DNA of 64,000 bases from Straminergon stramineum (taxonomy: Eukaryota > Streptophyta > Bryopsida > Hypnales > Calliergonaceae): positions 15,068,501 to 15,132,500 of the forward strand of contig OY987268.1 in NCBI GenBank assembly GCA_963920665.1. The letters run 5' to 3'. The notes beneath the pieces are model-generated. The model was given only the letters and a program-made list of their open reading frames with translations, was not told where the DNA came from and searched no databases. The position numbers and the translations under genes are program-made. Of the stretch, positions 24,370 through 35,463 are shown in pieces. How positions within the stretch are numbered: the first letter of the stretch is position 1; every line of letters starts with the position of its first letter.

Positions 24370-25138
24370 TCAGTCTGAGCTCAGATCAACACCACGCTCC
24401 TTGAAAAAGGCCTTCGCTTCCATGATGTCCTGCATTTTCATCACAGCTCTCTTGTCAAAGAAGAACCTTGCCAACTAGGTTATTCCAATGTAACCTGATA
24501 AATTCTCTATGAAGACGAAGCCAAAATAACAAAAACCAGAAGAAAAGGGGGGAAATCTTTCTTGGGAAAAAAATTTGATAAAACAGTTCTGCACCTGTTG
24601 GGGTAATTGAAATTAACACGAATACATGTCACAAGGGAAGACCATAACGTCACCTTTTGCATTAGGTCGGCTTCTTCAGGACAAACCCGAAATACCATCA
24701 TCCCATAACCCAGCGCGCCAAGTCCATAACATCCTAACGACGCAATCGCGTACATCGGAAACTACACCACAAGAGCACAAAACATCCAATTCAATGGCCT
24801 ACAATGTACAGACCTTCAATTAGCTCATCCCTAACATATTCAATCGGGTTTGGCGCATCAAAACCCGGTAGGATTGTGAAAATTATAGTATCCATTTTGG
24901 TCGAGTGAGGACAATTAAGGAGAACTGCCTTGTTCAAATTCTCTCAGCAGGAGATCCCCTCTCGCACATAGCACAGTGACACCAAGTGCATCCAACAGGA
25001 AAGAATGGGGGATGACATGAAGCTTACGTAGGGAACAATGAGTTGCAAGGAGGGAGGGAGATCTTTGGAGAGGAGAAGCGAAATCCAGAGCACCACCACA
25101 GCGATGAAGATGCTACCGATCTTCCACACCTGCTTCAT
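24370..25138 (-). CDS. DPM3: Dolichol-phosphate mannose synthase subunit 3
   Basis: DPM3 is a small ER membrane protein that holds the catalytic subunit DPM1 in the dolichol-phosphate-mannose synthase complex, which supplies mannose for N-glycans and GPI anchors. The three exons are 25138-25028, 24761-24654 and 24429-24370, all phase 0 with GT..AG junctions, giving 92 aa, close to the usual plant length. The start MKQVWKIG is the first ATG in frame. Exon 1 holds transmembrane segment 1 (IFIAVVVLWISLLL). Exon 2 holds segment 2 (SLGCYGLGALGYGMMVF) and the CPEEADLMQK motif. Exon 3 is the coiled C-terminal DIMEAKAFFKERGVDLSSD that contacts the catalytic subunit. No lesions are visible. The gene converges on EXO1. 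Its upstream sequence is duplicated at 47.8-51.1 kb without the coding exons. Confidence 0.93.
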
Positions 25139-25948
25139 GGCGACGGAGGATTCGAACAAGGTCTCATGCGAAGATCACACTGCAAACACAATTCGGTCAA
25201 AAACACATTGCGATAAGTTCCAGAGCTCCAAGTTCCATGTACTAAAATTTAGGGTTTCATGGCATAAACCGGCAGATGAAACAGAACCATCCCGCAACTC
25301 AAGATGACAAAGGATAAAACACCTCACCTACTTCACAATTGGGATGAAATGTAAGCAGGACCCACAAGTACAAACAGGCCTAACTCAAAGATAACTCTGA
25401 CATGAACGAATCAAACACAAGATTTTGTCAAAATCTTGGAAAACTAAGAATATGACCTCACCAACGCAGACCCCAATATCACTCGCAAAACTAATTATCA
25501 AAACAAGAAAACCTAACTTCTTTCCTCCCTACCAAGTTACGCAATTCTCGAACCCCCTCAAAAAGAGAAAAACACGCAATTGGATACTTCAAACCCAAAA
25601 GCCGACAAGCTCAAACAATTTCGCTCATTCGCACATCTAACTCATTCTCACAGATTAAGGTACCTAGATCTACACACCGCGCTCCCTGCCACACCAGAAA
25701 CGTCGTTTCAAACGGGGAAATACTCTCCAAAATTACTCACCGATGGAGAAGCCAAAATGCAGCGAAATTGGAACAGGAAAATCAGTCAATCAGCATCGCC
25801 GATCGCCTCAGCCACCACGAAGCCCAAGCAACCGATGTTTTCGACGAATTGAATCGGCAAATCGGCACTATGGCGCTCGGCAAACAAGCGTGCATCACTG
25901 GGTAAGAACTTTGGCTGCTTCGACACGCACGTTGCTGCTTCACTTAAT
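25139..25948 (-). promoter_or_regulatory. DPM3 leader and upstream region
   Basis: Gene-like composition continues upstream of DPM3 to the TTAA-type insertion at 25953. The part from about 25425 outward is repeated at 47766-47830, 49025-49330 and 50490-50760, so the likely promoter has a decayed second copy. No certain TATA box or transcription start could be placed. Confidence 0.4.
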
Positions 25949-25952
25949 GTAA

Positions 25953-26533
25953 CCCCTAAACGTCTACAGTAGAGTCTTCTCCAGAATTGACGATTTGAGA
26001 AAAAACATTATAAAGTGCTATTTGGAAGAATATTTTGGAATTGGTATACAAATGAAAGTCGTAGATTTTGAGTTGTAGATCCATCCGTATGCTCAAATTC
26101 ACCAATGTTATCACCAATATTATTTGATAAATTTTGAAAGGAAAATTTCAAAATTCCTTCAAAATTCAATTACAAGCAAAGTATTATCATTTTTTGAGTA
26201 AAATTTCTTGAAATGGATTTGAAATGAGGTTTTCTTCACATAGTGATTTTTTGAAATTTTTTTGTTATTAAAATCTATGACCTCATGTTTGCAAATCCAG
26301 TTTTGAACTAGACTCAATGCAATTTTGGCTTGGTCAACCACTTCACATACTTGCACATTTGTAATTTAAAAAAAATATAAGGACTCTAGTAACATCAAAT
26401 CCAACTATGAGATAGGACAACAGCTTGATAAAGTATCTCTACAAATTAGGATAACTTTCATCTAGTAATGAGGGTGAAACTTGAGTTTCAATCTATTCGT
26501 TGTCCAAAAAGTGGACGTTAGAGCGCTTTGGGG
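25953..26533. mobile_element. TTAA-type element, subfamily C (581 bp)
   Basis: It starts CCCCTAAACGTCTAC and ends ...GACGTTAGAGCGCTTTGGGG, flanked by GTAA on the left (mutated TTAA) and TTAA on the right (26534-26537). The copy at 51168-51736 matches along its length. The duplicated block lacks this insertion: at about 50746 it reads CACTTCAATAAGTTCTAGGG straight through. It lies just upstream of the likely DPM3 promoter and is non-coding. Confidence 0.82.
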
Positions 26534-26651
26534 TTAATAAGTAGTTCTAGGGTTTTATAAAACTACAGTATTGCATGTTTTGCAATTTATTGTTGTAGGG
26601 TCGTTGTATTAGGTGCATTCACATTCAAGAGTGATGAAAAGAAGGGGCATA

Positions 26652-26852
26652 AGGTAGGAGCACCCAATAGCATCAAATTCTATAGATGGTAGTAATTTCA
26701 AAACTTAAATGTAGGTGGATTCTAGATGGCTTATATTTGTTGACCAAAATGATAAGCCGTCTATGTTGTATTTACATTTAAGTTGTAGAATCCTTGATTT
26801 ACCTAGAAAGTGATGCCATTAGGTACATTGACACCACTAGGTGCTCCTACCT
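26652..26852. mobile_element. TIR MITE, about 200 bp, TA-flanked
   Basis: The ends read AAGGTAGGAGCACC and, inverted at about 26838-26851, GGTGCTCCTACCTT, with TA on each side. The interior has a second inverted pair (AGATGGCTTAT and ATAAGCCGTCT). The insertion is missing from the paralogous block near 50870. TA flanks suggest a Tc1/mariner-type MITE. Confidence 0.65.
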
Positions 26853-28310
26853 TATATTTTGACCTAATCTAGGTGGGGTGTAAAGTAACCCCTCTAAAAT
26901 GCCATTTTTTTGTTATTGTGCCTAATTACTATTATTAGACTAGTCAAATATTCATATTTTCGTGTTGGCAAGTCAAAGGAGGTTCCAATGCACCAAAGAA
27001 TATGGCATTTGAATAATGTATGCAAAAATTAAAAAGTGTCAAAGTTTTTTCGAGAGAGGTTTTGAAATTGTTTCCTCCACATAGGTACAAATTCATTTTG
27101 TAGATGTATCCAAAGTGATGATGGTGGTTTTGGATTAGTGGCACCTTATATTCTAGTAATGGATTTATATTGCATCAAAGGACTTGCTCTGTCATTTGGA
27201 ATTAAGGATCATATAGATGAATTTATTCTCAAGGATAATGGCTCTCTTTGCTCTCGTGGTATAGATGAGTTTTTAAGAGTTTCAATTTTTTTTTTCATAT
27301 GATTGTAGACAAAAAGAAAAGAATGAGACAACACTTTCAATTTTTTTTTATGATGTGCAAATTTTATGGTAGATAGCAATACTCATTTAAAATGGTTATA
27401 GTGTTTTTCTAAAATAGGTAATAGTCCTTGCATTAAAATAGTCAATTTTCTTCAGATGGTTTTGCATTTAGAAGGCATGAGTTCCTATTGTAGTCTATTA
27501 TAACTTTGACTATGGCCATTATTAAGGAAATCTGAACGAATTAGAAAAAATAGCTAAGGCCTCTTCAAAGTGAATAAATACTTTTATAGCCATCTCTTGA
27601 CAATATCCATACATATCCTTATAATTATGTAAATATCAAGGCAATTGTCTTTATGACTCTTTAGGGGGTAATTTTTGCCCTCTACGCGCTCAAGCATCCA
27701 TTGGGGATGATAGATATTGTAAAAAGTGAACTTCATACAATTCATATTCATTGAAAATTTTAAAGAAAAATAATGTAATATATCAAAGGAAAAAAGAAAG
27801 AATAATCTACATAAACCAATGATGCAATTGTATTGGAGGAGTTTCAATTAATTTTTATATATTTTCAAAAGTGACCTTATTGTCTTTAAGTTGGCACTTA
27901 GGCATTAAAGGTCTAGGAAGACGTTTCTAGCTTTGTATATTTGCTTGTCCATGTCTCTTGTTTGTATTTTGATACCATTATATTTGATGGCATTATTATA
28001 TTAGTGCACCTTAGCTTATATTTGTCCATTCTTAGCTTTGTACCTTAGTGTACTATGTACATGAAAACAAAGTCTTACTTTCTTACATCTTGGGGATTTT
28101 GTAGGAATTCACATGGTGATGAAACCAATGTATTTTGTTCTCAAGGGACTTTTAAGGATTAATAAAAAAATTGATCAATGAGCATATATTTTGGTGAGTA
28201 GAGAAGTGAAGAAGTTAACCCAAATCCAAGGTACAATCATTTGTGATTAAGAATGCTTCAAAAATTGACTACAAGTGAGGCATTCATCGACACTCTTCAA
28301 CTCTCAAAAC

Positions 28311-30505
28311 TAGGACATGTATAGATTTATGTTTTTCACCACGATAGTTGAAAGTACCAAAGTGTAATGTAGATTTTGCCTATTCTACAAAACCTAGGGA
28401 AATATAGTATAGGGGGGGTAATTCATAAGGAAAGGTCAATAAGTCTAACGTTCGCATGACTAAAGTCACTCGTTTTCGTATTTTGAATATTTATCTATTT
28501 GGTTTTATGTTTAGTTCTAGAGTTTTAACAAAGAAACCCACACTCTTAGTCAAATAGTCTCAGTCCATCCCAAATGCTATTTATAATAGACTCCATGTAT
28601 GCGGTCCCAGTCCTATATAGTATTTTTGGCTCGTGGCAAATCCTCTGGTCAATTCCTCAAGTTTCATCAATTTGTCTTGACAATGCATGCACTATCAACG
28701 TAATCAAATGCACCAAGGTATATATTTGAAATACAATAAACTTTTAGGGAAATTACTTTATTTCCTCTTTATTTTCCCTCTTCTAATCCATACTATATTA
28801 TTAGCCTAATTGCTAATTTTAATATGCAAATATCAAATCCGTATTTTCTATCCATTTGATCAGTATGCAGAGTATGAAAAGTTTAGAATTTCATTCCTCA
28901 TTTAGTCGATTTATTCTTCACATCAACCCCATAGCTTTAGTTTTTCCAATTGATTTGTCTTTAGCTTTATCCACGCTCCAATTATATCAATTTATCAAGA
29001 CTTTAGGCCATTAACCATGAAACTATTGGACTGGTACTTCTAGTACCTAAAACCATGCTTCTCTGTCTACCGGCCACTGTTTCGACAATTAGCCCGAAAC
29101 TCCGGCTACATTGTCTATTTGATACAGGCCGTAAACTCACAACTTGACCATCTGACAGTAACTCAAAACTAAACTGAATAATCTTCAACTTGTTTTATAT
29201 GCAAATTTGACATACTGACACTACTTGGTGAATGCAATCATCTTCAAGCACTTTATAAATTTGTCTAGGTGTTTTAACACATCATAACCAAACACCATCA
29301 GTTTCAGTCAATTATATCTCACACAGCACTATGGATTTATTCTATATATTTCCAACTAAACTCACACACGCTAATATACCTTGCAATCATATACTAGATC
29401 ATTTGCTCTTGACTATTTGATCACATATATGGAATTTTCTAGATTATATTTTATACTTTGCAAACACTAAAATTTGCTCACCAAATTAACACTTAGCCAT
29501 TTAACTAGTCAATCAACTTTGATGATTGCATAAACGACCAAGTGGACACTGATTCATATTCTAACAATTTGATCATTCATTTCACTTAACTATTTAATAA
29601 GCACTTCACCCTTAATATTATAATTAAGTTAACATTCACAATTTGACTACTCCAATGACTGATCACACAATCACGACAATTAGAACACAGGGAAACTCAC
29701 ACCAAATTGACATACATTGTTGATTACTTGAATTCACTTAGATAGTACTCCAACAAACTCCAATTTGACTTAACAGCACAATTCTTTATTCACAACAGTT
29801 ACTTGCACAAATTGACTTAGTAATCCTCACCAATTATGAATACACAATATTCACTTTAATTAACACCAATTAATTCAAACTTTACAACTTGATCTTCAAA
29901 CACACATACACAATTTACACAATTTGACTACTCAGAAATTAGTCCACAATTACTATTTGAATTGGCTCTAGTACTTATTCTCACAACTTGACAATATAAT
30001 TACTCACCAACTAGAAACTTCATACAATTTCAGATTACACTCACACAATTGAGCTAACTGCTCAAAGACAATTAGAATAATTTTCAATATATTAATTCAT
30101 ATAAGTTTCGTCAAGTAGTATAACACTAGATAATTCGACACGCTAAGTACTGGTGCTCTTCACTAGAGAGAGAGAAATGCAAATAGACATTTGGACTTAT
30201 AGTCCCAAAAGAAAAATTGACAAAGAGTGTGACTGTTCATTGGAAATGTACCATCATCTATTTGACCTGCTTCGAATCCTAGCCTATTAAACCTATTCAA
30301 ATCTATTAATATGTCTTTTGGCTTTATCTACAAAATATTTAGCCACTTCACATACTACAAAAGAAAATAGGCTATTTGTTCACTCTATCTACACCTGCAA
30401 GGCCAAATAGACAAAAGAAAAGAAAACTATTGGAACTACACAAAATCCTAGAATTAAGTTGCCACATGAATTTGAAGTTGTTCTAAATTCACATTTCATG
30501 AGCAT
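28311..30505. other. Unassigned insertion, G-poor + strand
   Basis: This stretch is absent from the paralogous block, where sequence passes from 52273 to 53213 apart from a transposon. From about 28900 to 30160 the + strand is strongly depleted in G relative to C, with loose repeats of the type AATTTGACT. No protein frame, RNA or paired ends were recognised. It may be the interior of an old LTR element together with 31191-31204. Confidence 0.4.
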
Positions 30506-30513
30506 GAATATTG

Positions 30514-30748
30514 GGCTAGGGTGGATTGACCCCCTCGCTCATCCCCCTAGGCCATTCTAGAGGTGCATGTAAAAAAAAGACCCACTATTTTGTACTTCAT
30601 TAATTTATCTTTTCTACCTCTCCTAACTAATTTGGGTCTTCTGATTGAAAATAAGAATTCAAAATTTGAAAATTTTATCATGTTTGAAAAATAAAAAATT
30701 TCGGGTTTTTTACTTGGGGATGCACGAGGGGGTCAATCCACCCTGGCC
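30514..30748. mobile_element. hAT-type MITE, 235 bp, TSD GAATATTG
   Basis: The left end GGCTAGGGTGGATTGACCCC and the inverted right end GGCCAGGGTGGATTGACCCC differ by one base and extend to about 33 bp. Exact 8-bp direct repeats GAATATTG flank it (30506-30513, 30749-30756). TIR plus 8-bp duplication is the hAT signature. It has no coding capacity. Confidence 0.88.
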
Positions 30749-31190
30749 GAATATTGTACCCAGCAGTTAGGGGTGGCAAAAAATATTTCTTAATAGTAAA
30801 TGCCTGAATTTTGGGGATTTTTTTTATCATCAAAAATTCTTTTTAAGTATGTAAAAAGAAATCCTCCTATTTTGAAGCATCTCTCAAATCACATTTTCCT
30901 ACTTTAATAAATTATTTGGCAGGGAATGCCGGTCTTCACCACCTGGTAGGGTACCCAGTATTTGCAAAGAATGCAGGTTAGACAAATGTAAAATTAGTGA
31001 TCCGCACTGAAGCTAAACGAAAATATACTCTATACAAAAATCAAAATAGTTCAGCAAGCCAAAAAATAGTTGTTCTGCACTGACACCCATTCTTGTGAGA
31101 TGGAGATTGATCATGTTTGCAGCTCAGTGTGCAGATCGTTCTTTCAAGAGCTTTAATTTCCTCAAGAATTCTCAAATAGACAATCACTGA

Positions 31191-31204
31191 CTCTGATACC
31201 ACTT
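31191..31204 (-). other. Candidate LTR end and initiator-Met tRNA primer site
   Basis: Read on the - strand, ...CACTGCA is followed by AG and then TGGTATCAGAG, the usual primer-binding site complementary to initiator Met tRNA in plant Copia and TRIM retroelements. The LTR would lie at 31204 and above on the + coordinates. I could not find a second matching LTR, so this is a fragment. Confidence 0.4.
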
Positions 31205-31319
31205 GCAGTGACTGAATTGATCTTCCCATTTCTCCCAAATGTATTCTCATGTACAATCCATCATCAACATGAGAGTGCATAGTAATAAGCCCCAAAGGTT
31301 CTCAATGTTGAGAACCTCA

Positions 31320-32331
31320 CCTAGTACTAATTAATCAATGAGTCCATAGTAAACTGGAAGTCTGCAAGCAAGGATTTAATCCGTACCAGTGGGTTTTTTT
31401 CTGGTTTTCAGACAAATGATTATGTGGCCTTTCTTTCAAAAAGGTTTTGCATTTTCTGGCTCCTTCATTTTGGGATTTGAATTGTATGAGGCCAATTAAG
31501 AATATGCAATTTTGAATATGTAATATTTGTATGTGTTGGCTCTACATGATGGATAAAATTAGGTTTTGAAAACATTGTGGCAACACTGTGCAGGGCCATG
31601 ATGACATGATGACAATTTGACATTTTTTTAATACATTTACCCTTTTTTTTCTATAGCCTTGAAGCTACCCATTTTTTTTGGAGACAATTGGACATTAAAT
31701 TGCCAAAAAGAAAAAACATTGATCAGTATTGATCATAAATCTTGTTACTATGTGTTGTAGATTTAAGTCCATCCAAAAATGGTTCCCATCTACACTATAA
31801 TTCACAATGGAACTTGAATTCTCTAAGAACTAGAATGCTAGCCTAAGAGCCTATAATTTGAATGGTACATAACTTGTTTAATCATGTTCAATCAAAGGGC
31901 TAAAATGAAAGACAATAGAATGCTAAACAAGGACAAGCAAATGTGACATATCCTTGCTCTCTATCCCCCCAAAGAAAAGAGCAAACCACATTTAGTCCAT
32001 GTTCCACAGACAAATGGATATGCCCTAGTGACACATTAGATGGATACAGATACATTTGTGTGCTTCTATGTATACGATGACAAATTTTAGAACCATACAT
32101 GTTGAAACACTGAACCTCAACATGTACATTTATTGGATTGAGCACAAAATTACTAAAAAGCAAGGGTTCACCCAAGGCTAGTTGGGAAGAGCTCAATTAT
32201 TTTAAATTTTAGGGATTATTTTAAAAAAATGTCCGATAATCTGAAATGAGACACTGGATATTGGACATTGAAGCAATATGTTACCATCGTCAAAATTATA
32301 TTGACATGTCCATGCTCTTTCTAATCTATAT
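31320..32331. repeat. TNL downstream flank, duplicated at 53213-54120
   Basis: It carries anchors such as CTGCAAGCAAGGATTT (31361; CTACAAGCAAGGATTT at 53238) and CATAATTTGAA-type sequence (about 31850/53396) in the same order as block II. No gene was recognised here. The 98-codon - strand frame at 31900-32196 has a 65-codon partly similar partner at 53690-53887, but both read as repeat. Confidence 0.65.
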
Positions 32332-32689
32332 GCTGGACATTTAATCCGTCCTACAAAGTGTAGTCTATTTGAGGTGGCCTCAACCATGGGACGTGAATGA
32401 GCATGCGGGTGGCAAAGCTGCAGCCCCACAAGACCATGACCTTGCGGGATAATGACCTTGATGAAAGTGAGGAGGACAACAACTACCCATGTCCTTCCCA
32501 TGTCAATGGTCTTAGGGTTTAAGGCAACGGTGTTGCATTGTATATGCATTCAATATGTGAAAATACATAATTGCTTGTTAAATTAGAGGGGTTTTTTTCT
32601 AGAGTCTCAAGAAACAAATGGGGTCATACTCCACTTGAATTTTCTTTTTACATCTATTTGACATTGCACATTGTACATGGAGTTTTTTT

Positions 32690-33125
32690 GCAATGAAATT
32701 TTGAGAAGTTGTATATCTTGTTTTTGTGATTCCAAAAAGCTATCAATCACTAAGTTTGGAGTTAGTATGTGTAAGTTATGAGTTTGAGAGTGAAGTGTTG
32801 CACAGTTGCCTCAAATTTTCAAGAGAGTGAACTTTGGCTTACTATGAAAGTCGGACAATATCTTAATTTTGAGTGAAACTTAGAGAGGTTGTAGATACTT
32901 CTTTTATCTTTTCAAAATGCTATTATTTTCTTAGTTTGGAGTTAGTATGTGAAAGTTGTAAGCTTGAGAGTGAAGTATAAGTGAATTGCCTTTGAGTTGG
33001 GAAGGGTAAAATTTGACCAACCATAAAAGTCGGACAATACCTTAGTTTTTAGTGAATTTTGGAGAGGTTGTAAAACATTTTGTTAGATTTTTAGGGACAT
33101 AATACAATCTTAGTTTGAAATTATA
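32690..33125. repeat. 180-bp tandem repeat, about 2.4 copies
   Basis: AGTTTGGAGTTAGTATGTG recurs at about 32753 and 32933, and a diverged partial copy at about 33113. Each is followed or preceded by GAGAGTGAAGT and AAAGTCGGACAATA at matching offsets. It lies inside the Mutator-like element. Confidence 0.7.
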
Positions 33126-33353
33126 GAACATCTGTGGTATTCATTTTTCTATCAGACATTTCTTCAAGGGGAGTTTATGGAGGGTATGATCTTTTTTCCA
33201 CAATCTTTTACAAACATATGATGTATATTGAGACTCCATGACATCTTGTGAGGGATATATGGAGATGTGATATTTTATTTGTTCATATGGCATCATCCGG
33301 GTGTTTATCATTATGTTTGTGACTTTATATAACTATGGGATCTTCCATTTTTT

Positions 33354-33567
33354 GGGCTACATCTAATTGCAACTAGAAACCCCGCATTTTCCCAAGGCAA
33401 GGCCTTTTTACTCGATAATGGGCTAGGGTTTTAGGATTTTCTCTTATCTATGAACTAATTGGGCTACATCTAGTTGCAGCTAGAAGCCTCGCGTTTTCCG
33501 AAGGCAAGGCCTCCCTACTCAACAACGGGCTAGGGTTTTAGGATTTTCTCTTAACTATGAACTAATT
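33354..33567. repeat. Two tandem units of 107 bp
   Basis: GGGCTACATCTA at 33354 and 33461 begins two units sharing GGGCTAGGGTTTTAGGATTT and ending TGAACTAATT. It lies inside the Mutator-like element at the left base of the inner inverted repeat. Confidence 0.8.
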
Positions 33568-34275
33568 TACATATCCCACATTGTTTGCTTTACCTCCTAC
33601 TACCTTATATGTATATAAAGAGTTGTCTTCTCAATTCAAAATGCAAATCATGAATGGCTTTGCAACAAAGTGAGATAGATGTGATGTTATGCCACATCAG
33701 TATAGGCCTATTTCAAATGGACGACTTAATGTCTTGTAGAGAAGAACAAAGTCCGAATAATTTTTTCAAGTTTTACTAAAACAAAATTTTGTGGTGCTAT
33801 TTAGACAACAAATTCTGAAGTTCGTGTAGTATATATATAGTTTCGCCCATGTTTGTTCCTAACCCTATACTTTACTAAAATTTCATCGTTTTTAGGGTCC
33901 TATACAAAATGGATACTTTAACAATTTTAGGATTATCAAAATTTTCATTTGGAAAGAGGCCCTACTACTTATATATTGTATACAAATATCAAAAATGTTT
34001 GAATAGTGCCACAAAATTTTGTTTTAGTAAAACTTGAAAAAATTATTTAGACTTTGTTCTTCTCTACAAGACATTAAGTTTTCCATTTGAAATAGGCCCA
34101 TGTTGATGTGGCATAACATCTCATCTACCTCACTTTATTGCTAAAGCCATTCATGATTTGCGTTTTGAATTGAGAAGACAATTCTTTATATATATACAAG
34201 GTGGTAGGAGGTAAAGCAAACAATGTGGGATATGTAAATTATTTTATAGTTAAGAAAAAACCCTAAAATCCTAAC
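33530..34275. repeat. Large inverted repeat, arms about 270 bp
   Basis: The arm at about 33530-33805 is inverted at about 34000-34275. Examples are ATGCCACATCA (33691) against TGATGTGGCAT (34104), and AGTTTTACTAAAACAAAATT (33770) against its exact inverse at 34015. The loop is about 190 bp. Transcription would give a long, nearly perfect hairpin. It is nested in the Mutator-like element. Confidence 0.8.
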
Positions 34276-34494
34276 TCGTCACCTTAAACCCCAAGACCAT
34301 TGACATGGGAAGGACATGGGTGGTCATTGTCTTCACTTTCATCAAGGTCGCTATTCTACAAGGTCACGATTCTGCAAGGTTGTGGTCTTGTGGGGCTATG
34401 GCTTTGCCACTTGCACGCTTGGCTAGGTCCCATGTCAAGCCACATCAAATGGGCTCTACTCCATAGGACAAATTTAATGTCTTACAATCCATAC

Positions 34495-35463
34495 TTGGTT
34501 TGAGACTCCATAGAAGATAATGGGCTTTCTTCACGTTACATGTACATAAATGCCAATACAAATGAATAACTCAAATGTGCATCTATAATTAGTTGTATAG
34601 ATTTGCACTCCAATCATGATCAATCTACAAAAAATGAATTGTAATGGAGCATTGAAAGTATTTGCTTCTCGTGAGCACAAAAAATTGCTTAGAAACCTTA
34701 GTTGTTTAAGGCAAGGTTGAATATTCTCTAAAGAGAATGAAAGATGGTTTATTTTCTAATTGAAATTAGTAATTAAAGCTTGATTTGGGGTCATATTGCT
34801 CATGAGCTTCTCTTCTCTTTGAATCTTGCTTTGGATCTTAACTTATTCTCTTTTTTCATAGTTGTGTTGGAAGTAGGCAAGAGTATGAATTGGAAAAATG
34901 CATGTGGTTCTTTACTTTGTGGAAGATTGCAAATACCATTGCTAATACTATAGCAAAATTTGTTGCTTCAAAGTTTTTCAATTTGCATTTCAATCATTTA
35001 GTAGTAATGGTTAGACTCCTTTACAAATGATTTTGTAAGGATCTTGAAAGTAGTATCCCGTACTCTAGTAAATGACTAATTGAGATGGTTCAAATTTCAC
35101 ACATATCATCCTAACCAAAGAAGCACATCATACACAAGCTACAAAATCGAACAAAATGAATATTCTAGAAGACCTACTTAAGCTGGTTACAAGCCTACAA
35201 CAAGTGAACCAATTTGGGCCTCTTGGTTAATTGAAGGACTAAGCTTCTAGGAAGGAAAGTTATCACACCACATAATGCTTCAAAGTTGTGTACATTTGTC
35301 TTCAACTAGAAATGAAAATTTGGCTACCAACAATTCTTTAATGTGGTCAACAACAAACCAAAATCAATGCAAAGCATTCAAAATCGACTAAAGGGGGGTC
35401 CAAGATACAAAGATTTCAAATTTTCCCTATGTCATGCATAATCTATTTGATGTCATAGGTCTC
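34495..35463. repeat. TNL copy 1 immediate 3' flank (also at 54.13 and 60.37 kb)
   Basis: This is spacer shared by all three TNL units, for example ACCAATTTGGGCCTCTTGGT at 35209 and 54842, with the same stretch diverged at about 60893, and CTACCAACAACT-type sequence before each stop codon. No gene within it. Confidence 0.7.

Larger units (their letters stand above)
25425..28310. repeat. Segmental duplication, block I spacer
   Basis: Matched in the same order and orientation by 47766-52273. Anchors include AAAATCTTGGAAAA at about 25429 and 47763, AGAAGCCAAAATGCA (25746/49275), AGTTCTAGGGTTTT (26541/50755), ATGAAGAGAAGGGGCAT-like sequence (26635/50850), TATCAAAGGAAAAAAGAAAGAAT (27780/51860) and TTGACTACAAGTG (28266/52230). 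Differences are mostly whole insertions in one copy or the other. Together with the TNL copies it shows one multi-gene block duplication. Confidence 0.85.
32332..34485. mobile_element. Mutator-like element, 2.15 kb, non-autonomous
   Basis: Long terminal inverted repeats of about 210 bp (32332-32540 and 34275-34485) share CCCATGTCCTTCCCATGTCA-type and GCCCCACAAGACCA stretches. They are flanked by the 9-bp near-duplicates AATCTATAT (32323-32331) and AATCCATAC (34486-34494). The paralogous block at about 54100-54125 reads through without it (CTCTCTCTATTCCTTCCTTG). Long TIRs plus a 9-bp duplication are typical of Mutator-like elements. The interior has tandem repeats and a further inverted repeat but no transposase. 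Confidence 0.72.

Noticed and set aside
32202..32549. 115-codon - strand frame
   Set aside because: It lies in the terminal inverted repeat of the Mutator-like element and has a diverged inverted counterpart at 34300.
33404..33544. CTAGGGTTTTAG strings resembling plant telomere repeat
   Set aside because: Only isolated single motifs within a 107-bp tandem duplication, with no telomeric array.
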